Shown here piece after piece: positions 34,331-43,505 of a stretch of 64,000 nt of DNA. Numbering within the stretch: the stretch's first letter is position 1; every line of letters starts with the position of its first letter. The DNA comes from Lachnoclostridium sp. UBA3262 (lineage in GTDB: Bacteria > Bacillota > Clostridia > Lachnospirales > Lachnospiraceae), in assembly GCA_002362575.1 (NCBI GenBank), contig DEUM01000040.1:57088-121087 (forward strand). Reading direction: 5' to 3'. The position numbers and the translations under genes were made by a program. The notes below the pieces were generated by a model. The model saw only the letters and a list, made by a program, of their open reading frames with translations, ran no database searches and was not told the origin of the DNA.

Positions 34331-35665
34331 TTATACAATACCCTGTGCAGTCATAGCTTCTGCTACTTTCTCGAAGCCTGCAATATTTGCTCCTACTACA
34401 TAATTTTTCTCAAAACCATATTTCTTGGAAGCATCATCGCAAGAATGGAAAATATTAACCATGATATCTTTCAGTTTCGCATCTACTTCATCAAATGTCC
34501 AGCTCAGTCTCTCGCTGTTCTGTGACATTTCCAAGGCGGATGTAGCAACACCACCAGCGTTAGAAGCCTTACCCGGTGCAAATAAAACGCCATTCTTCTG
34601 AAGATACTCGGTAGCATCTAATGTCGTAGGCATATTTGCTCCCTCTGCTACTGCAATCACGCCGTTTGCAACTAATGCTTTAGCGTCGTCCAGATTCAGC
34701 TCGTTCTGTGTTGCACAAGGAAGGGCAATATCACATTTTACAGACCATACGCCTTTTCCTTCATGATACTCTGCACTCTTTCTTGCTTCTGCATATTCAG
34801 TAAGACGTGCCCTCTTTACCTCTTTTACTTCTTTCAGCAGTTCCACATCAATTCCATCCGGATCATAAACCCAGCCAGTAGAATCTGACACGGTAACCAC
34901 CTTAGCGCCTAACTGCTGTGCCTTCTGTGTTGCATAAATGGCAACATTACCGGCACCTGATACAACAACCGTCTTGCCTGCCATATCATGTCCGTTGCAC
35001 TTCATCATTTCCTCTGTATAGTATAAAAGACCATAGCCGGTAGCTTCTGTACGGGCAAGGGAACCACCATACGTAAGCCCCTTTCCTGTCAGTACTCCTT
35101 CATAGGCATTGCGGATTCTCTTGTACTGTCCGAACATATAACCAATCTCTCTGCCGCCAACTCCGATATCACCGGCAGGAACGTCTGTATCCGGGCCGAT
35201 ATGTTTGCAAAGCTCTGTCATAAAGCTCTGACAGAATGCCATTACCTCACGGTCTGATTTTCCTTTCGGATCAAAATCACAACCGCCTTTACCACCGCCA
35301 ATTGGCAGTCCGGTCAGGGAATTTTTGAAAATCTGCTCAAATCCTAAGAACTTAATAATTCCAAGATTTACTGACGGATGGAAACGCAAACCGCCTTTGT
35401 AAGGTCCAATTGCGCTGTTGAACTGTACACGGTATCCGGTATTTACCTGTACCTGTCCCTTATCGTCTACCCACGGAACACGGAACTTAATCTGTCTTTC
35501 CGGATTTACAAGACGCTCTAACAAAGCATCTTTACGATATTTTTCTTCGTTCTGCTCAACAACAGGACGGAGAGATTCAAGTACTTCCTTTGCGGCCTGA
35601 TGAAACTCTGGCTCGGCCGGGTTCTTTTCGATTAACTGAGCCAGTACCTCGTCTACATATGACAT
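34331..35665 (-). CDS. gdhA: NADP-type glutamate dehydrogenase
   Basis: Interconverts 2-oxoglutarate plus ammonia and glutamate; hexameric family I enzyme of about 445 residues, here 444. The substrate-binding and catalytic lysines lie in KGGLRFHPSV and PIGGGKGGCDFDPKG, followed by DVPAGDIGVGGREIG and the Rossmann motif VSGAGNVA. NADP preference is inferred from the family type. AAGGAGG lies 8 bp before ATG 35665; the ATG at 35671 is too close to it. Own promoter and own terminator, so a single-gene unit. Confidence 0.96.
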   Translation of the reverse strand: MSYVDEVLAQLIEKNPAEPEFHQAAKEVLESLRPVVEQNEEKYRKDALLERLVNPERQIKFRVPWVDDKGQVQVNTGYRVQFNSAIGPYKGGLRFHPSVNLGIIKFLGFEQIFKNSLTGLPIGGGKGGCDFDPKGKSDREVMAFCQSFMTELCKHIGPDTDVPAGDIGVGGREIGYMFGQYKRIRNAYEGVLTGKGLTYGGSLARTEATGYGLLYYTEEMMKCNGHDMAGKTVVVSGAGNVAIYATQKAQQLGAKVVTVSDSTGWVYDPDGIDVELLKEVKEVKRARLTEYAEARKSAEYHEGKGVWSVKCDIALPCATQNELNLDDAKALVANGVIAVAEGANMPTTLDATEYLQKNGVLFAPGKASNAGGVATSALEMSQNSERLSWTFDEVDAKLKDIMVNIFHSCDDASKKYGFEKNYVVGANIAGFEKVAEAMTAQGIV

Positions 35666-35698
35666 AGTCATAACCTCCTTAGTTTTTTGTCATTTACC

Positions 35699-35728
35699 AT
35701 TATATAACACTATCTGTAAAAAATACAA
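35699..35728 (-). promoter_or_regulatory. Promoter of gdhA
   Basis: Minus strand TATAAT (35699-35704), 18 bp after a weak TTGTAT (35723-35728), about 35 bp before the gdhA ATG. Confidence 0.6.
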
Positions 35729-35751
35729 GAAAAATTTTAATCGACGCGTTT

Positions 35752-36243
35752 CTACCGCACAATTTCATTTATCCTGTTTCCGCTTGACAGATAGTTGTTC
35801 ATATAGTGATAATCTCCGCTTACATCTCTGCCAAACCAATCCGGAGGCACAAAAGCCTGTCCTTCACTGGCATTATCAAATTCAACCTCCGCCAAATAAA
35901 ATCCATCATAATCTTCATGAAAGACATCCAGTTCAATTACAAATTTCCCATAAGGAATCCGGTATCGGGTTTTTGTAATAGCAATCCCATCTGCTTTCTT
36001 CTTCAAATGTTTATACGCTTCTTCCGTCAAAGGCACCTCTACCTCCTGTGAGATGTTCAGTCCTTTTTCCTTACATTTATTATCTAAATTACGGTTTTTA
36101 TACGTTAGTATATAGTCCTCATTCCTTTTCCGTATTCGGATAGCGGGTTCGGCGCAGAGATAGCACTGCTCAATTTCCCATTTTTCATATTTCGATAAAT
36201 CCTCCGGCAGTTTCTTTACCAGATACTTCTTTTCTATTTCCAT
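35752..36243 (-). CDS. CYTH-domain protein (triphosphate tunnel metalloenzyme family)
   Basis: 163 residues. The signature EIEKKYLV at the N-terminus and alternating charged strands (RIRKRN, LTYKNRN, KTRYRIP, IELDVFHEDYDGFYLAEVEF) define the CYTH fold, which binds triphosphate compounds and metal in a beta tunnel. Activities known in the family include adenylate cyclase, thiamine triphosphatase and tripolyphosphatase; I cannot choose among them. Last gene of a run rplS-lepB-rbgA-lepB-CYTH, 7 bp after the second lepB. Confidence 0.85.
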   Translation of the reverse strand: MEIEKKYLVKKLPEDLSKYEKWEIEQCYLCAEPAIRIRKRNEDYILTYKNRNLDNKCKEKGLNISQEVEVPLTEEAYKHLKKKADGIAITKTRYRIPYGKFVIELDVFHEDYDGFYLAEVEFDNASEGQAFVPPDWFGRDVSGDYHYMNNYLSSGNRINEIVR

Positions 36244-36250
36244 GGCTCTC

Positions 36251-36931
36251 CTATTCTATTGTGCCAAAGCTGCTGAATGGATAAAAACGCAGCCATGCCT
36301 TTCCTTTTATCTTTGAACGTTTTACTGGCCCTACCTCTAGTCTGCGGCTGTCGATACTGGCATTGCGATTATCTCCCAGAACAAAATATTCATCCTCCTC
36401 AAGGGTAATTTTCTTCTTGGCAAGTCCGGCATCCCGAATCGTATCTTTTCCATAGTTTTCTTTGAGGGCTTCCCCATTGATATAGATAACGCCCTCCTTA
36501 ATCTGTATTGTTTCTCCCGGAAGTCCGATAATCCGTTTAATATAGCTGACGCCCTGACTGTACGGAAATACAATGACATCAAAACGCTCCGGCTCATGAA
36601 AATAATAGCTGACATTTTCCACAATCAACTGGTCTCCGTTTTCCAATGTCGACTCCATTGAACTTCCCTCCACAGAAGTATGGTATGCCACATATTTTGT
36701 AATGACTAGCGACAATATAAGGGCAAGGATGATGCAGGTCAGGAGACTTAACAACGCTCTCAGGAAGGGATGCCGTTCCCGGTATTCTTCCTCCGTGGAA
36801 TCCTCGTCCGTATCGCCAAATCCCACCTCTGTCTCCGGCATTACGTCTGCCATATTTTCCAGTTTTATTTCCTCGATATCTTCTTTTGTTTCCTCAAAGT
36901 CATCCTCAATCTGGAAATTCTCATCTTCCAT
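36251..36931 (-). CDS. lepB: Type I signal peptidase (paralogue 2)
   Basis: 226 residues. A long acidic cytoplasmic N-terminus (about 1-55; EENFQIEDDFEETKEDIEE-like composition) precedes one membrane segment. Catalytic Ser is in EGSSMESTL and catalytic Lys in YIKRIIGLPGE; the GDNRNASIDSR box is present, so it should be active. It lies 6 bp after rbgA and is one of three paralogues. Confidence 0.94.
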   Translation of the reverse strand: MEDENFQIEDDFEETKEDIEEIKLENMADVMPETEVGFGDTDEDSTEEEYRERHPFLRALLSLLTCIILALILSLVITKYVAYHTSVEGSSMESTLENGDQLIVENVSYYFHEPERFDVIVFPYSQGVSYIKRIIGLPGETIQIKEGVIYINGEALKENYGKDTIRDAGLAKKKITLEEDEYFVLGDNRNASIDSRRLEVGPVKRSKIKGKAWLRFYPFSSFGTIE

Positions 36932-36937
36932 AATTCA

Positions 36938-37792
36938 TTAACCTCCGTTTTTCGCTGGCCGTTCTATCGTTATCCGCCCTAAACGGGCATTTCTGAAATC
37001 ATCTAAAAGCATAAAAGCTGCCTTGTCATAATCCGGTTCGTTTCCCTTCTGGATACATCCTCTGTTCTCCGCAAGCTGCCGAAGGATTTCCACCTTCGGT
37101 TTCTCCTCGGTCAAAGAATAATTATCTGCCAGAACACCCGGATAAAAGGTAGCTAAAAATTCAATTAAATCCAGTGCAAGCTCGGTACTCTGAATCAGCT
37201 CGTCCTTAATTGAACCGATAAATGCGAGATGCTGTCCCACTGTCTGGTCCTCAAATTTCGGCCACAGAATTCCCGGCGTATCCAGCAGCTCTACTTGTTT
37301 ATTCAGCCGAATCCACTGTTTTCCCTTCGTAACCCCCGGTTTGTTTCCGGTCTTTGTGCACGCCCTCCCGGCAAAGCTGTTAATAAACGTAGACTTTCCG
37401 ACATTTGGGATTCCGACAATCATAGCCCGTACCGGTCTGTTCAGGATTCCTCTTTTCCGGTCTCTCTCTATCTTTTCCTGACATGCTTTCTGAATCAGGG
37501 CGTTTACCTGTTTTAATCCGCTCTTTTGCTTGGCGTTGACCGCCAAAGCCAGATACCCCTCGTTCTCATAATACTGTATCCAGTCTGTGAGAAATTCCGG
37601 ATCTGCCATATCGCTTTTATTTAACAGTATAATTCTGGATTTATTATTTGCCAGTGTGTCAATATCCGGATTTTTACTGCTGATGGGAATACGCGCATCA
37701 ACAAGCTCGATAACGACATCGATCAGGCGGATATCTTCCTGCATAGCGCGCTTCGCCTTGGTCATATGACCGGGATACCATTGAAAATTCAT
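36938..37792 (-). CDS. rbgA: RbgA/YlqF ribosome biogenesis GTPase
   Basis: Circularly permuted GTPase needed for late assembly of the 50S subunit. 284 residues. Motif order is the permuted one: G4 NKSDM (about residue 59), G1 GIPNVGKSTFIN (about 127), G3 DTPG; the N-terminal MNFQWYPGHMTKA is characteristic. It lies between two signal peptidase genes; rplS, whose protein is part of the same subunit, is just upstream. Confidence 0.96.
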   Translation of the reverse strand: MNFQWYPGHMTKAKRAMQEDIRLIDVVIELVDARIPISSKNPDIDTLANNKSRIILLNKSDMADPEFLTDWIQYYENEGYLALAVNAKQKSGLKQVNALIQKACQEKIERDRKRGILNRPVRAMIVGIPNVGKSTFINSFAGRACTKTGNKPGVTKGKQWIRLNKQVELLDTPGILWPKFEDQTVGQHLAFIGSIKDELIQSTELALDLIEFLATFYPGVLADNYSLTEEKPKVEILRQLAENRGCIQKGNEPDYDKAAFMLLDDFRNARLGRITIERPAKNGG

Positions 37793-37819
37793 ATATCACT
37801 TTTCCTCCTGAGTGAAAAA

Positions 37820-38434
37820 TTATTTTTCACTTTCTTCCTTTTGCTCCGGTCCGCCGATTAAGGAGAACGGATTTAACCGCAAAATTACCTTACCGATAAT
37901 ATTTTCTTTTTTAACCTTTGTAAAAGCGGTATTCCGGCTGTCGTCCATATCGGAACGGTTATCGCTCAAAACAAAATATTCGTCTTCTGCAAGAGTAATC
38001 TCACTTCCTGCCCTTCCCGCAGAAAGCATTTTTTGAAATTCATAGCTCTCTTCAATTTTCTCGCCGTTAATATAAATGTTTCCGTCCCGAATCACAATCT
38101 TTTCTCCGGGAAGCCCGATGACACGTCGTATCAGAATCGATGAATCATCCAATGTACTCTGCTCATCCTCCTTCTGCTCCGGATAAAAAGCGATAATCGA
38201 ATTCCGCTTAGGGGATATCAGCATATACGCTGTTTTATTTACCATAACATCTTCGCCATTATAAAGCGTTGTCTCCATAGCGCTGCCTATAACACTGACT
38301 TTCTTTAGTGCGAACTCCACAATCAGCCATGCAATGAGAATCACTACAATAATTTCAATAATAAAACGAATCGACTCCTTCAGTATCTGAATCCGTCGTT
38401 CTCTTTTTCTATCTTCTTCAAATTTAAGATTCAT
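37820..38434 (-). CDS. Signal peptidase I-like protein with Arg in place of the catalytic Lys (paralogue 3)
   Basis: 204 residues. One membrane segment (about 24-42). The nucleophile box is present (GSAMETTL, Ser51), as is the C-terminal VLSDNRSDMDDSR. The general-base box, however, reads ILIRRVIGLPGE instead of the YxKRxxGLPGD pattern: the codon at 38126-38128 (minus strand CGA, residue 103) encodes Arg where the two other paralogues have Lys (YVKR, YIKR). A Ser/Lys dyad is therefore missing. It may be inactive, have altered activity, or act as a chaperone-like partner. The third box lacks the common GDN (it has SDN). Confidence 0.85.
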   Translation of the reverse strand: MNLKFEEDRKRERRIQILKESIRFIIEIIVVILIAWLIVEFALKKVSVIGSAMETTLYNGEDVMVNKTAYMLISPKRNSIIAFYPEQKEDEQSTLDDSSILIRRVIGLPGEKIVIRDGNIYINGEKIEESYEFQKMLSAGRAGSEITLAEDEYFVLSDNRSDMDDSRNTAFTKVKKENIIGKVILRLNPFSLIGGPEQKEESEK

Positions 38435-38482
38435 AACCGAATACCCCCATCAAACTGCCCTATACCGGGTACACTAACAAAG

Positions 38483-38506
38483 AAGGGACAAACTATGTTG
38501 TCCCTT
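38483..38506 (-). terminator. Terminator after rplS
   Basis: Stem AAGGGACAA (38483-38491) and TTGTCCCTT (38498-38506) with a short loop, 18 bp beyond the rplS stop and ahead of the next lepB. Confidence 0.75.
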
Positions 38507-38523
38507 TGAAAAGCAAATTACAA

Positions 38524-38871
38524 TTATTTCACTAATTCTTTTACCTTTGCCGCTTTGCCGACACGACCTCGTAAATAGTTCAGCTTTGCTCTCCTTACTT
38601 TACCAAGACGAACAACTTCAATCTTCTCAACAATAGGAGAATGAAGCGGCCATGTTTTCTCAACGCCTACGCCATTCGAAAACTTGCGGACAGTAAATGT
38701 CTCACGAGTGCTTCCACCCTGTCTTTTCAGTACAACGCCCTCAAACACCTGTGTTCTCTCACGCTGTCCCTCTTTTACCTTCGCATATACCTTTACCGTG
38801 TCACCTACGTTAAACTCCGGTACTTCAGCCTTCAGCTGTTCTGCTTCAATTTTCTTGATAATCTCGTTCAT
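38524..38871 (-). CDS. rplS: 50S ribosomal protein L19
   Basis: 115 residues, standard length. FNVGDTVKVYAKVKEG, RTQVFEGVVLKRQGG, ERTFP-type (EKTWPLHSP) and RAKLNYLRGRVGKAAKVKE are the conserved blocks. AGGAGG precedes the ATG. It has its own promoter and terminator even though hisD ends only 94 bp upstream. Confidence 0.97.
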   Translation of the reverse strand: MNEIIKKIEAEQLKAEVPEFNVGDTVKVYAKVKEGQRERTQVFEGVVLKRQGGSTRETFTVRKFSNGVGVEKTWPLHSPIVEKIEVVRLGKVRRAKLNYLRGRVGKAAKVKELVK

Positions 38872-38952
38872 TGTTGTTCCTCCTAATCTTTTTTGATGTT
38901 CTTAATGTACGATTTCCATCAGAGGACCATCTACTTTTTTCACAACATTAAA

Positions 38953-38982
38953 AATATAACACACATTAGCTGTTCTCGTCAA
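38953..38982 (-). promoter_or_regulatory. Promoter of rplS, overlapping the hisD stop codon
   Basis: Minus strand TTGACG (38977-38982), 18-bp spacer, TATATT (38953-38958). The -35 lies within the last codons of hisD. The leader of about 75 nt ahead of rplS may carry an L19 autoregulatory structure (a motif known in Firmicutes), which I cannot confirm by eye. Confidence 0.65.
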
Positions 38983-40279
38983 GAACTTCTTTACCAAAAC
39001 GGACAGCGATCGAATTAGCATGAGCTGTCAGATGCTCCGCCTTTGCAAAGTGAATGACGTCCTCATGTACTTTTTCAAGCGCCTCATGGGAATATGAAAT
39101 AACACTTGACTTCTTAATAAAATCATCCACGGAAAGCGGCGAAAAGAACTTCGCTGTTCCGTTTGTAGGAAGTACATGGTTTGGACCGGCAAAATAATCG
39201 CCGAGCGGCTCGCAGCTATACTCACCGAGGAAAATCGCTCCGGCATTTTTTACCCTTGTCATCGTATCAAACGGATTTTTTGTCAAAATTTCCAAATGTT
39301 CCGAGGCAACCTCATTTACTACGCCAATCGCATCTTCCATTGAATCTGCCAATAAAATATATCCATAATTTTCGATAGATTTACAAATAATCTCCTTCCG
39401 GGATAACACAGCAGCAAACTCCTCTACCTGTGCCGACACCTGTTCTGCCAGCTCCCTGCTTGTCGTAACGAGAATCGCTGACGCCAGCTCATCATGTTCT
39501 GCCTGAGACAATAAATCTGCCGCTACATAGCGTGGATTCGCTGTCTCATCGGCAAGAACCATGACCTCGCTTGGTCCTGCCACCGAATCAATGCTGACAT
39601 GACCATACACGGTCTTTTTTGCCAGTGCTACAAAGATATTTCCGGGCCCGACAATCTTATCTACCTTTTGTATGGATTCCGTTCCATAGGCAAGCGCCGC
39701 GATTGCCTGTGCACCGCCTGCTTTATAAATCTCGGTTGCCCCTGCCAGATTTGCCGCCACCAGAGTCGCCGGATTTACCTTCCCATCTGCTCCGGGCGGG
39801 GTTGTCATAACAATTCTTTCTACCCCTGCGACCTTAGCAGGAATAATATTCATAAGTACGCTGGACGGATAGGCTGCCTTGCCGCCCGGCACATATACGC
39901 CGACACTTCCAAGGGGCGTAATGCGCTGACCTAAAATAATGCCGTCATCTCCTGTATCAAACCAGCTGTTCCTTATCTGCTTTTCATGGTACGAGCGGAT
40001 ATTTGCAATTGACTTCTTCATTACCTCTACCAATCCGTCTTCCACCAGAGAGTAGGCCTCCTCTATCTCCTCCGATGTTACCGCCAGATTCTGTGCCGTA
40101 ATATCTGCTCCATCAAATTTCTTTGTATAAGAGAAAACCGCCTTGTCACCGTTTTTCTTTACATCCTCCAGAATATCTGAGACCGCACTCTGATACTCAT
40201 CATACTGGTTTGGGCTTCTCTTTAATAACGTTTCCAAAATATTATTTTTTGATTCGCTTGTCAATTTCACTATGCGCAT
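38966..40279 (-). CDS. hisD: Histidinol dehydrogenase
   Basis: Last two oxidation steps of histidine synthesis (histidinol to histidine). 437 residues. PGGKAAYPSSVLMN, PASLxxA-type region, KIVGPGNIFVA, the nucleotide/zinc region VAGPSEVMVLAD and the QAEHDELASAIL box are present, with AEHLTAHANSIAVR at the end. It ends the ilvA-hisZ-hisG-hisD run; the rest of the his pathway is not in the window. Confidence 0.96.
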   Translation of the reverse strand: MRIVKLTSESKNNILETLLKRSPNQYDEYQSAVSDILEDVKKNGDKAVFSYTKKFDGADITAQNLAVTSEEIEEAYSLVEDGLVEVMKKSIANIRSYHEKQIRNSWFDTGDDGIILGQRITPLGSVGVYVPGGKAAYPSSVLMNIIPAKVAGVERIVMTTPPGADGKVNPATLVAANLAGATEIYKAGGAQAIAALAYGTESIQKVDKIVGPGNIFVALAKKTVYGHVSIDSVAGPSEVMVLADETANPRYVAADLLSQAEHDELASAILVTTSRELAEQVSAQVEEFAAVLSRKEIICKSIENYGYILLADSMEDAIGVVNEVASEHLEILTKNPFDTMTRVKNAGAIFLGEYSCEPLGDYFAGPNHVLPTNGTAKFFSPLSVDDFIKKSSVISYSHEALEKVHEDVIHFAKAEHLTAHANSIAVRFGKEVLDENS

Positions 40280-40332
40280 AGATTATAACCTCCATTCCGA
40301 AGCGCCGGCTTCTCTCTTTTCACCCTTTTTAT

Positions 40333-40968
40333 TTAAAGTGCCTGTTTTAAATCTTTCACAAGCTTCGTAATCCGTTCTCTCTGCAGCTTCATGCTCGCCT
40401 CATTCACTATAACGCGGGCGGATAACGGACAGATTGTCTCTAATACTTCTAGCCCATTGGCGCGCAGTGTAGAACCGGTTTCTACAATATCTACAATTAC
40501 TTCCGATAAACCGACGATAGGCGCCAGCTCTACCGAGCCGTTTAATTTTATAATCTCCACCGTCTGATGCTTCTGGTGGTAAAAATAATCCTTCGCGATT
40601 TTAGGGTATTTGGAAGCTACCCGTATTACCTGATTCTTTCTTAGCAGCTCCCTTGCTCCTGCCGGTCCTGCCACGCACATATCGCACTGTCCAAGTCCAA
40701 GGTCCAGCACTTCCAGTACCTTTCTTCCTTCCTCCATAATCGTATCGCTTCCGACCACGCCAATATCCGCTGCTCCATACTCCACATATGTCGGGACATC
40801 CGATGTTTTGGAAAGAAAAAACTTTAACCCCAGCTCCTGATTGACAAAAATGAGCTTTCTGGTCTCCTTATCCTTCATCTCCTCGCAAGTAATCCCTGTC
40901 TGTTCCAAAAGGGCAAGCGTCTGCTTCGCCAGCCTCCCCTTTGCCAGTGCTATCGTAATATATTTCAT
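40333..40968 (-). CDS. hisG: ATP phosphoribosyltransferase, short catalytic subunit
   Basis: First committed enzyme of histidine synthesis. 211 residues, the short form that needs HisZ, whose gene lies 19 bp upstream. ALAKGRLAKQTLALLE at the start, GVVGSDTIMEEG, and the PRPP-binding motif DIVETGSTLRANGLEV are intact. The regulatory ACT-like domain of the long form is absent, as expected. Confidence 0.96.
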   Translation of the reverse strand: MKYITIALAKGRLAKQTLALLEQTGITCEEMKDKETRKLIFVNQELGLKFFLSKTSDVPTYVEYGAADIGVVGSDTIMEEGRKVLEVLDLGLGQCDMCVAGPAGARELLRKNQVIRVASKYPKIAKDYFYHQKHQTVEIIKLNGSVELAPIVGLSEVIVDIVETGSTLRANGLEVLETICPLSARVIVNEASMKLQRERITKLVKDLKQAL

Positions 40969-40987
40969 ACTTCCTCCATTCCAAAAC

Positions 40988-42244
40988 CTACTGCCATGTA
41001 TCTTCTTTCTTTCCGGATAAATTAAACTCTGTTACTTCCCCTGTATCGTCAATATATAAGATAGATGACACCTCATTGCGCTTTCCATACTCTTTATAGT
41101 CTTCCAACGAAATTTCAGCATTTTTTCTCATCAGCCGAACCGGCTTATTCTGTGAACGGAGTTCGTTTCCAATTTCAATCGCAGTTTTGCGGTTCGCAGA
41201 ACGATACAGCAAGAGAATATCTTCCTCTCTTGCGTCAATCTCCACTTCCTGACTGGAAAGCGCTGCCATTAACTGGTCTAACACGAACGCAAGCCCGATT
41301 GCCGGAGTCTTCTTACCAAACTGCTCTACCAGATTATCATAGCGTCCTCCCGTTGCTATCGCTTCCCCGGTTCCATATGTATATGCCTTAAAAATAATGC
41401 CGGTATAATACTCGTAATGAGACAGCATGCCAAGGTCAAATGTTACATGCTTCTCCATCCCGTATGTTTTTATAATATTGTACAGCTTTTCAAGACGATC
41501 CAGCGCTTCCAGCGCCCGCGGGTTTGTTGTCTTATCTTTCGCGTAGGCAATTGTCTCGATATCTCCGAACAAATCCGGCAGTTTAACGAGCAAATCCTTA
41601 CAGCCTGCCGGAATCTCTTTCTTTTCTAACATATCAGAGGCGGCAAAAATGTTCTTGTTCACCAGATACACTTTTAACTGTTCCGTCTCCTCCTCTGTAA
41701 GCCCGGCTTCTTCGACAATACCACGAAATAGGTCCGCATGTCCGATATCAACCTTGAACTCATCGAGTCCGGTCTTTTCCAGACAGTCAATCGCCAGAGC
41801 TATCATTTCTCCGTCCGCATCCGAAGAATCATCATTCATCAGCTCCGCGCCGACCTGTGTTGTCTCTGCAAGTTTCCCCTGATAACCACTCTGATGAATA
41901 AAGGTGTTCCCGGTGTAGCAGAGACGAATCTGCATATCCTCGTTGTCATAGTATTTCGCCACGCACCGGGCAACTGACGGTGTAATATCCGGGCGCAGGA
42001 CAAGCGTGTTATTGTATTGGTCAAAAAACTTAAACATTTCCTTTGATTTAACGGTTCCCCTCTCCCTGTTAAAAATATCAAAGAACTCGTAAGTCGGTGT
42101 CTGTATATCTTTAAAACCATACAGCTTCATTACCGCATGAATATCATTTTGCACTTTGTAACGTTTTTCACAGTCCTCCCCATAGATATCCCTGACCCCT
42201 TCCGGTGTAAACAGTAAGGACTTCTGATATGTACTGCCTTCCAT
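40988..42244 (-). CDS. hisZ: ATP phosphoribosyltransferase regulatory subunit HisZ
   Basis: Histidyl-tRNA synthetase paralogue that activates the short HisG and carries its histidine feedback site. 418 residues. The synthetase-like fold shows motif 2-like LRPDITPSVARCVA and a YTGIIFKAYTYG/IATGGRYDNL motif 3-like stretch, but it lacks a separate tRNA-binding domain of HisRS. Adjacent to hisG, which settles the assignment. AAGGAGGGGG precedes the ATG. Confidence 0.93.
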   Translation of the reverse strand: MEGSTYQKSLLFTPEGVRDIYGEDCEKRYKVQNDIHAVMKLYGFKDIQTPTYEFFDIFNRERGTVKSKEMFKFFDQYNNTLVLRPDITPSVARCVAKYYDNEDMQIRLCYTGNTFIHQSGYQGKLAETTQVGAELMNDDSSDADGEMIALAIDCLEKTGLDEFKVDIGHADLFRGIVEEAGLTEEETEQLKVYLVNKNIFAASDMLEKKEIPAGCKDLLVKLPDLFGDIETIAYAKDKTTNPRALEALDRLEKLYNIIKTYGMEKHVTFDLGMLSHYEYYTGIIFKAYTYGTGEAIATGGRYDNLVEQFGKKTPAIGLAFVLDQLMAALSSQEVEIDAREEDILLLYRSANRKTAIEIGNELRSQNKPVRLMRKNAEISLEDYKEYGKRNEVSSILYIDDTGEVTEFNLSGKKEDTWQ

Positions 42245-42256
42245 AATCCCCCTCCT

Positions 42257-43477
42257 TTATTCGTAAATCGCAGACGGCTGCTCTGGTTTTGGCAGATAAC
42301 CAGCTTTGGACAAAGCGGAAATAATCGATTCTTTATGCTCGTTTCCAAATGCTTCCATCGTAATTGTCAGTTCAACGGCTGCATTGCGGTTAATGCTGAC
42401 GAACTGATTGTGCTCCAGACGGATAATATTTCCCTGTTCCTTGGCGATGATATCTGCCACATGAAGGAGCTCGCCCGGACGGTCTGGGAGCTGTATGCTG
42501 ACCGTAAAGACACGTCCTCTCTGAATCAGTCCATGTTGTACAACCGACGACATTGTAATGACGTCCATATTGCCGCCGCTCAAAATACAGACAACCTTCT
42601 TGCCCTTACAGTCTAACTGTTTTAAAGCAGAGACCGTAAGCAGTCCTGAATTTTCTACAATCATTTTATGGTTTTCCACCATATCCAAAAAGTTTACAAT
42701 CAAATCATGGTCGTCTACTGTCACAATCTCATCAATATTCTTCTGAATATATGGGAAAATATTCGTACCCGGCGTTTTTACCGCCGTACCATCTGCAATT
42801 GTATTCACAGAAGGAAGGGAAACTACTTTTCCCTTCTTAATTGACTCCTGCATACAATTCGCACCTGCCGGCTCAATACCGATTACCTTTATACTCGGAT
42901 TTAAGAGCTTTGCAAGAGTAGACACGCCGCTTGCCAGCCCGCCGCCTCCGATAGGCGCCAAAATCATATCTACCGTAGGAAGCTCCTTGATAATTTCCAT
43001 CGCAATTGAGCCCTGACCTGTCGCCACCACCTCATCATCAAACGGATGGATGAACGTATAGCCCTTTTCTTCTGCAAGGCTCAGAGCATGGGCACATGCA
43101 TCATCATACACATCGCCATGAAGCACCACCTCCGCACCATAGCTTTTCGTGCGGTTTACTTTAATGAGCGGCGTTGTGTTCGGCATCACGATGACTGCTT
43201 TCGCGCCAAAGAGCTTTGCCGCATAAGCAACACCCTGAGCATGATTACCCGCCGATGCCGTAATCAACCCTCTCTGGCGTTCCTCCTCCGAGAGCGTACT
43301 AATCTTATAATATGCGCCTCTCACTTTATAAGCGCCCGTATACTGCATATTCTCCGGTTTTAAATATATTTTACCACCTGTCTGCGCACTATAATATTCA
43401 CTATAGATTAAATTTGTAGGCAGAATAACATTTTTCACTACCTCGCTGGCTTCTTCAAACTTTTCTAATGTCATCAT
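42257..43477 (-). CDS. ilvA: Threonine ammonia-lyase with ACT domain
   Basis: PLP enzyme that deaminates threonine to 2-oxobutyrate. 406 residues. The PLP lysine is in YTGAYKVRGAYYK (about residue 55); SAGNHAQGVAY and GGGGLASG are the other PLP contacts; one C-terminal ACT domain (about 325-400; DRPGELLHVADIIAKE). The single ACT domain fits the catabolic/biosynthetic intermediate form. Start ATG 43477 (a GTG at 43489 is too near the Shine-Dalgarno). It sits 28 bp after ftsY and 12 bp before hisZ, evidently in one operon. Confidence 0.93.
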   Translation of the reverse strand: MMTLEKFEEASEVVKNVILPTNLIYSEYYSAQTGGKIYLKPENMQYTGAYKVRGAYYKISTLSEEERQRGLITASAGNHAQGVAYAAKLFGAKAVIVMPNTTPLIKVNRTKSYGAEVVLHGDVYDDACAHALSLAEEKGYTFIHPFDDEVVATGQGSIAMEIIKELPTVDMILAPIGGGGLASGVSTLAKLLNPSIKVIGIEPAGANCMQESIKKGKVVSLPSVNTIADGTAVKTPGTNIFPYIQKNIDEIVTVDDHDLIVNFLDMVENHKMIVENSGLLTVSALKQLDCKGKKVVCILSGGNMDVITMSSVVQHGLIQRGRVFTVSIQLPDRPGELLHVADIIAKEQGNIIRLEHNQFVSINRNAAVELTITMEAFGNEHKESIISALSKAGYLPKPEQPSAIYE

Positions 43478-43505
43478 TTTGATACACAACCTTTCTTGTC
43501 TTTAT

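Noticed and set aside
38872..38952. Confident call of an L19 leader RNA ahead of rplS
   Set aside because: The leader length suits it but I could not match a consensus structure by eye, so it is only mentioned with the promoter.
42245..43505. A T-box or attenuator in front of ilvA or hisZ
   Set aside because: The intergenic gaps are 28 and 12 bp, too small for a leader, with no hairpin/T-tract.
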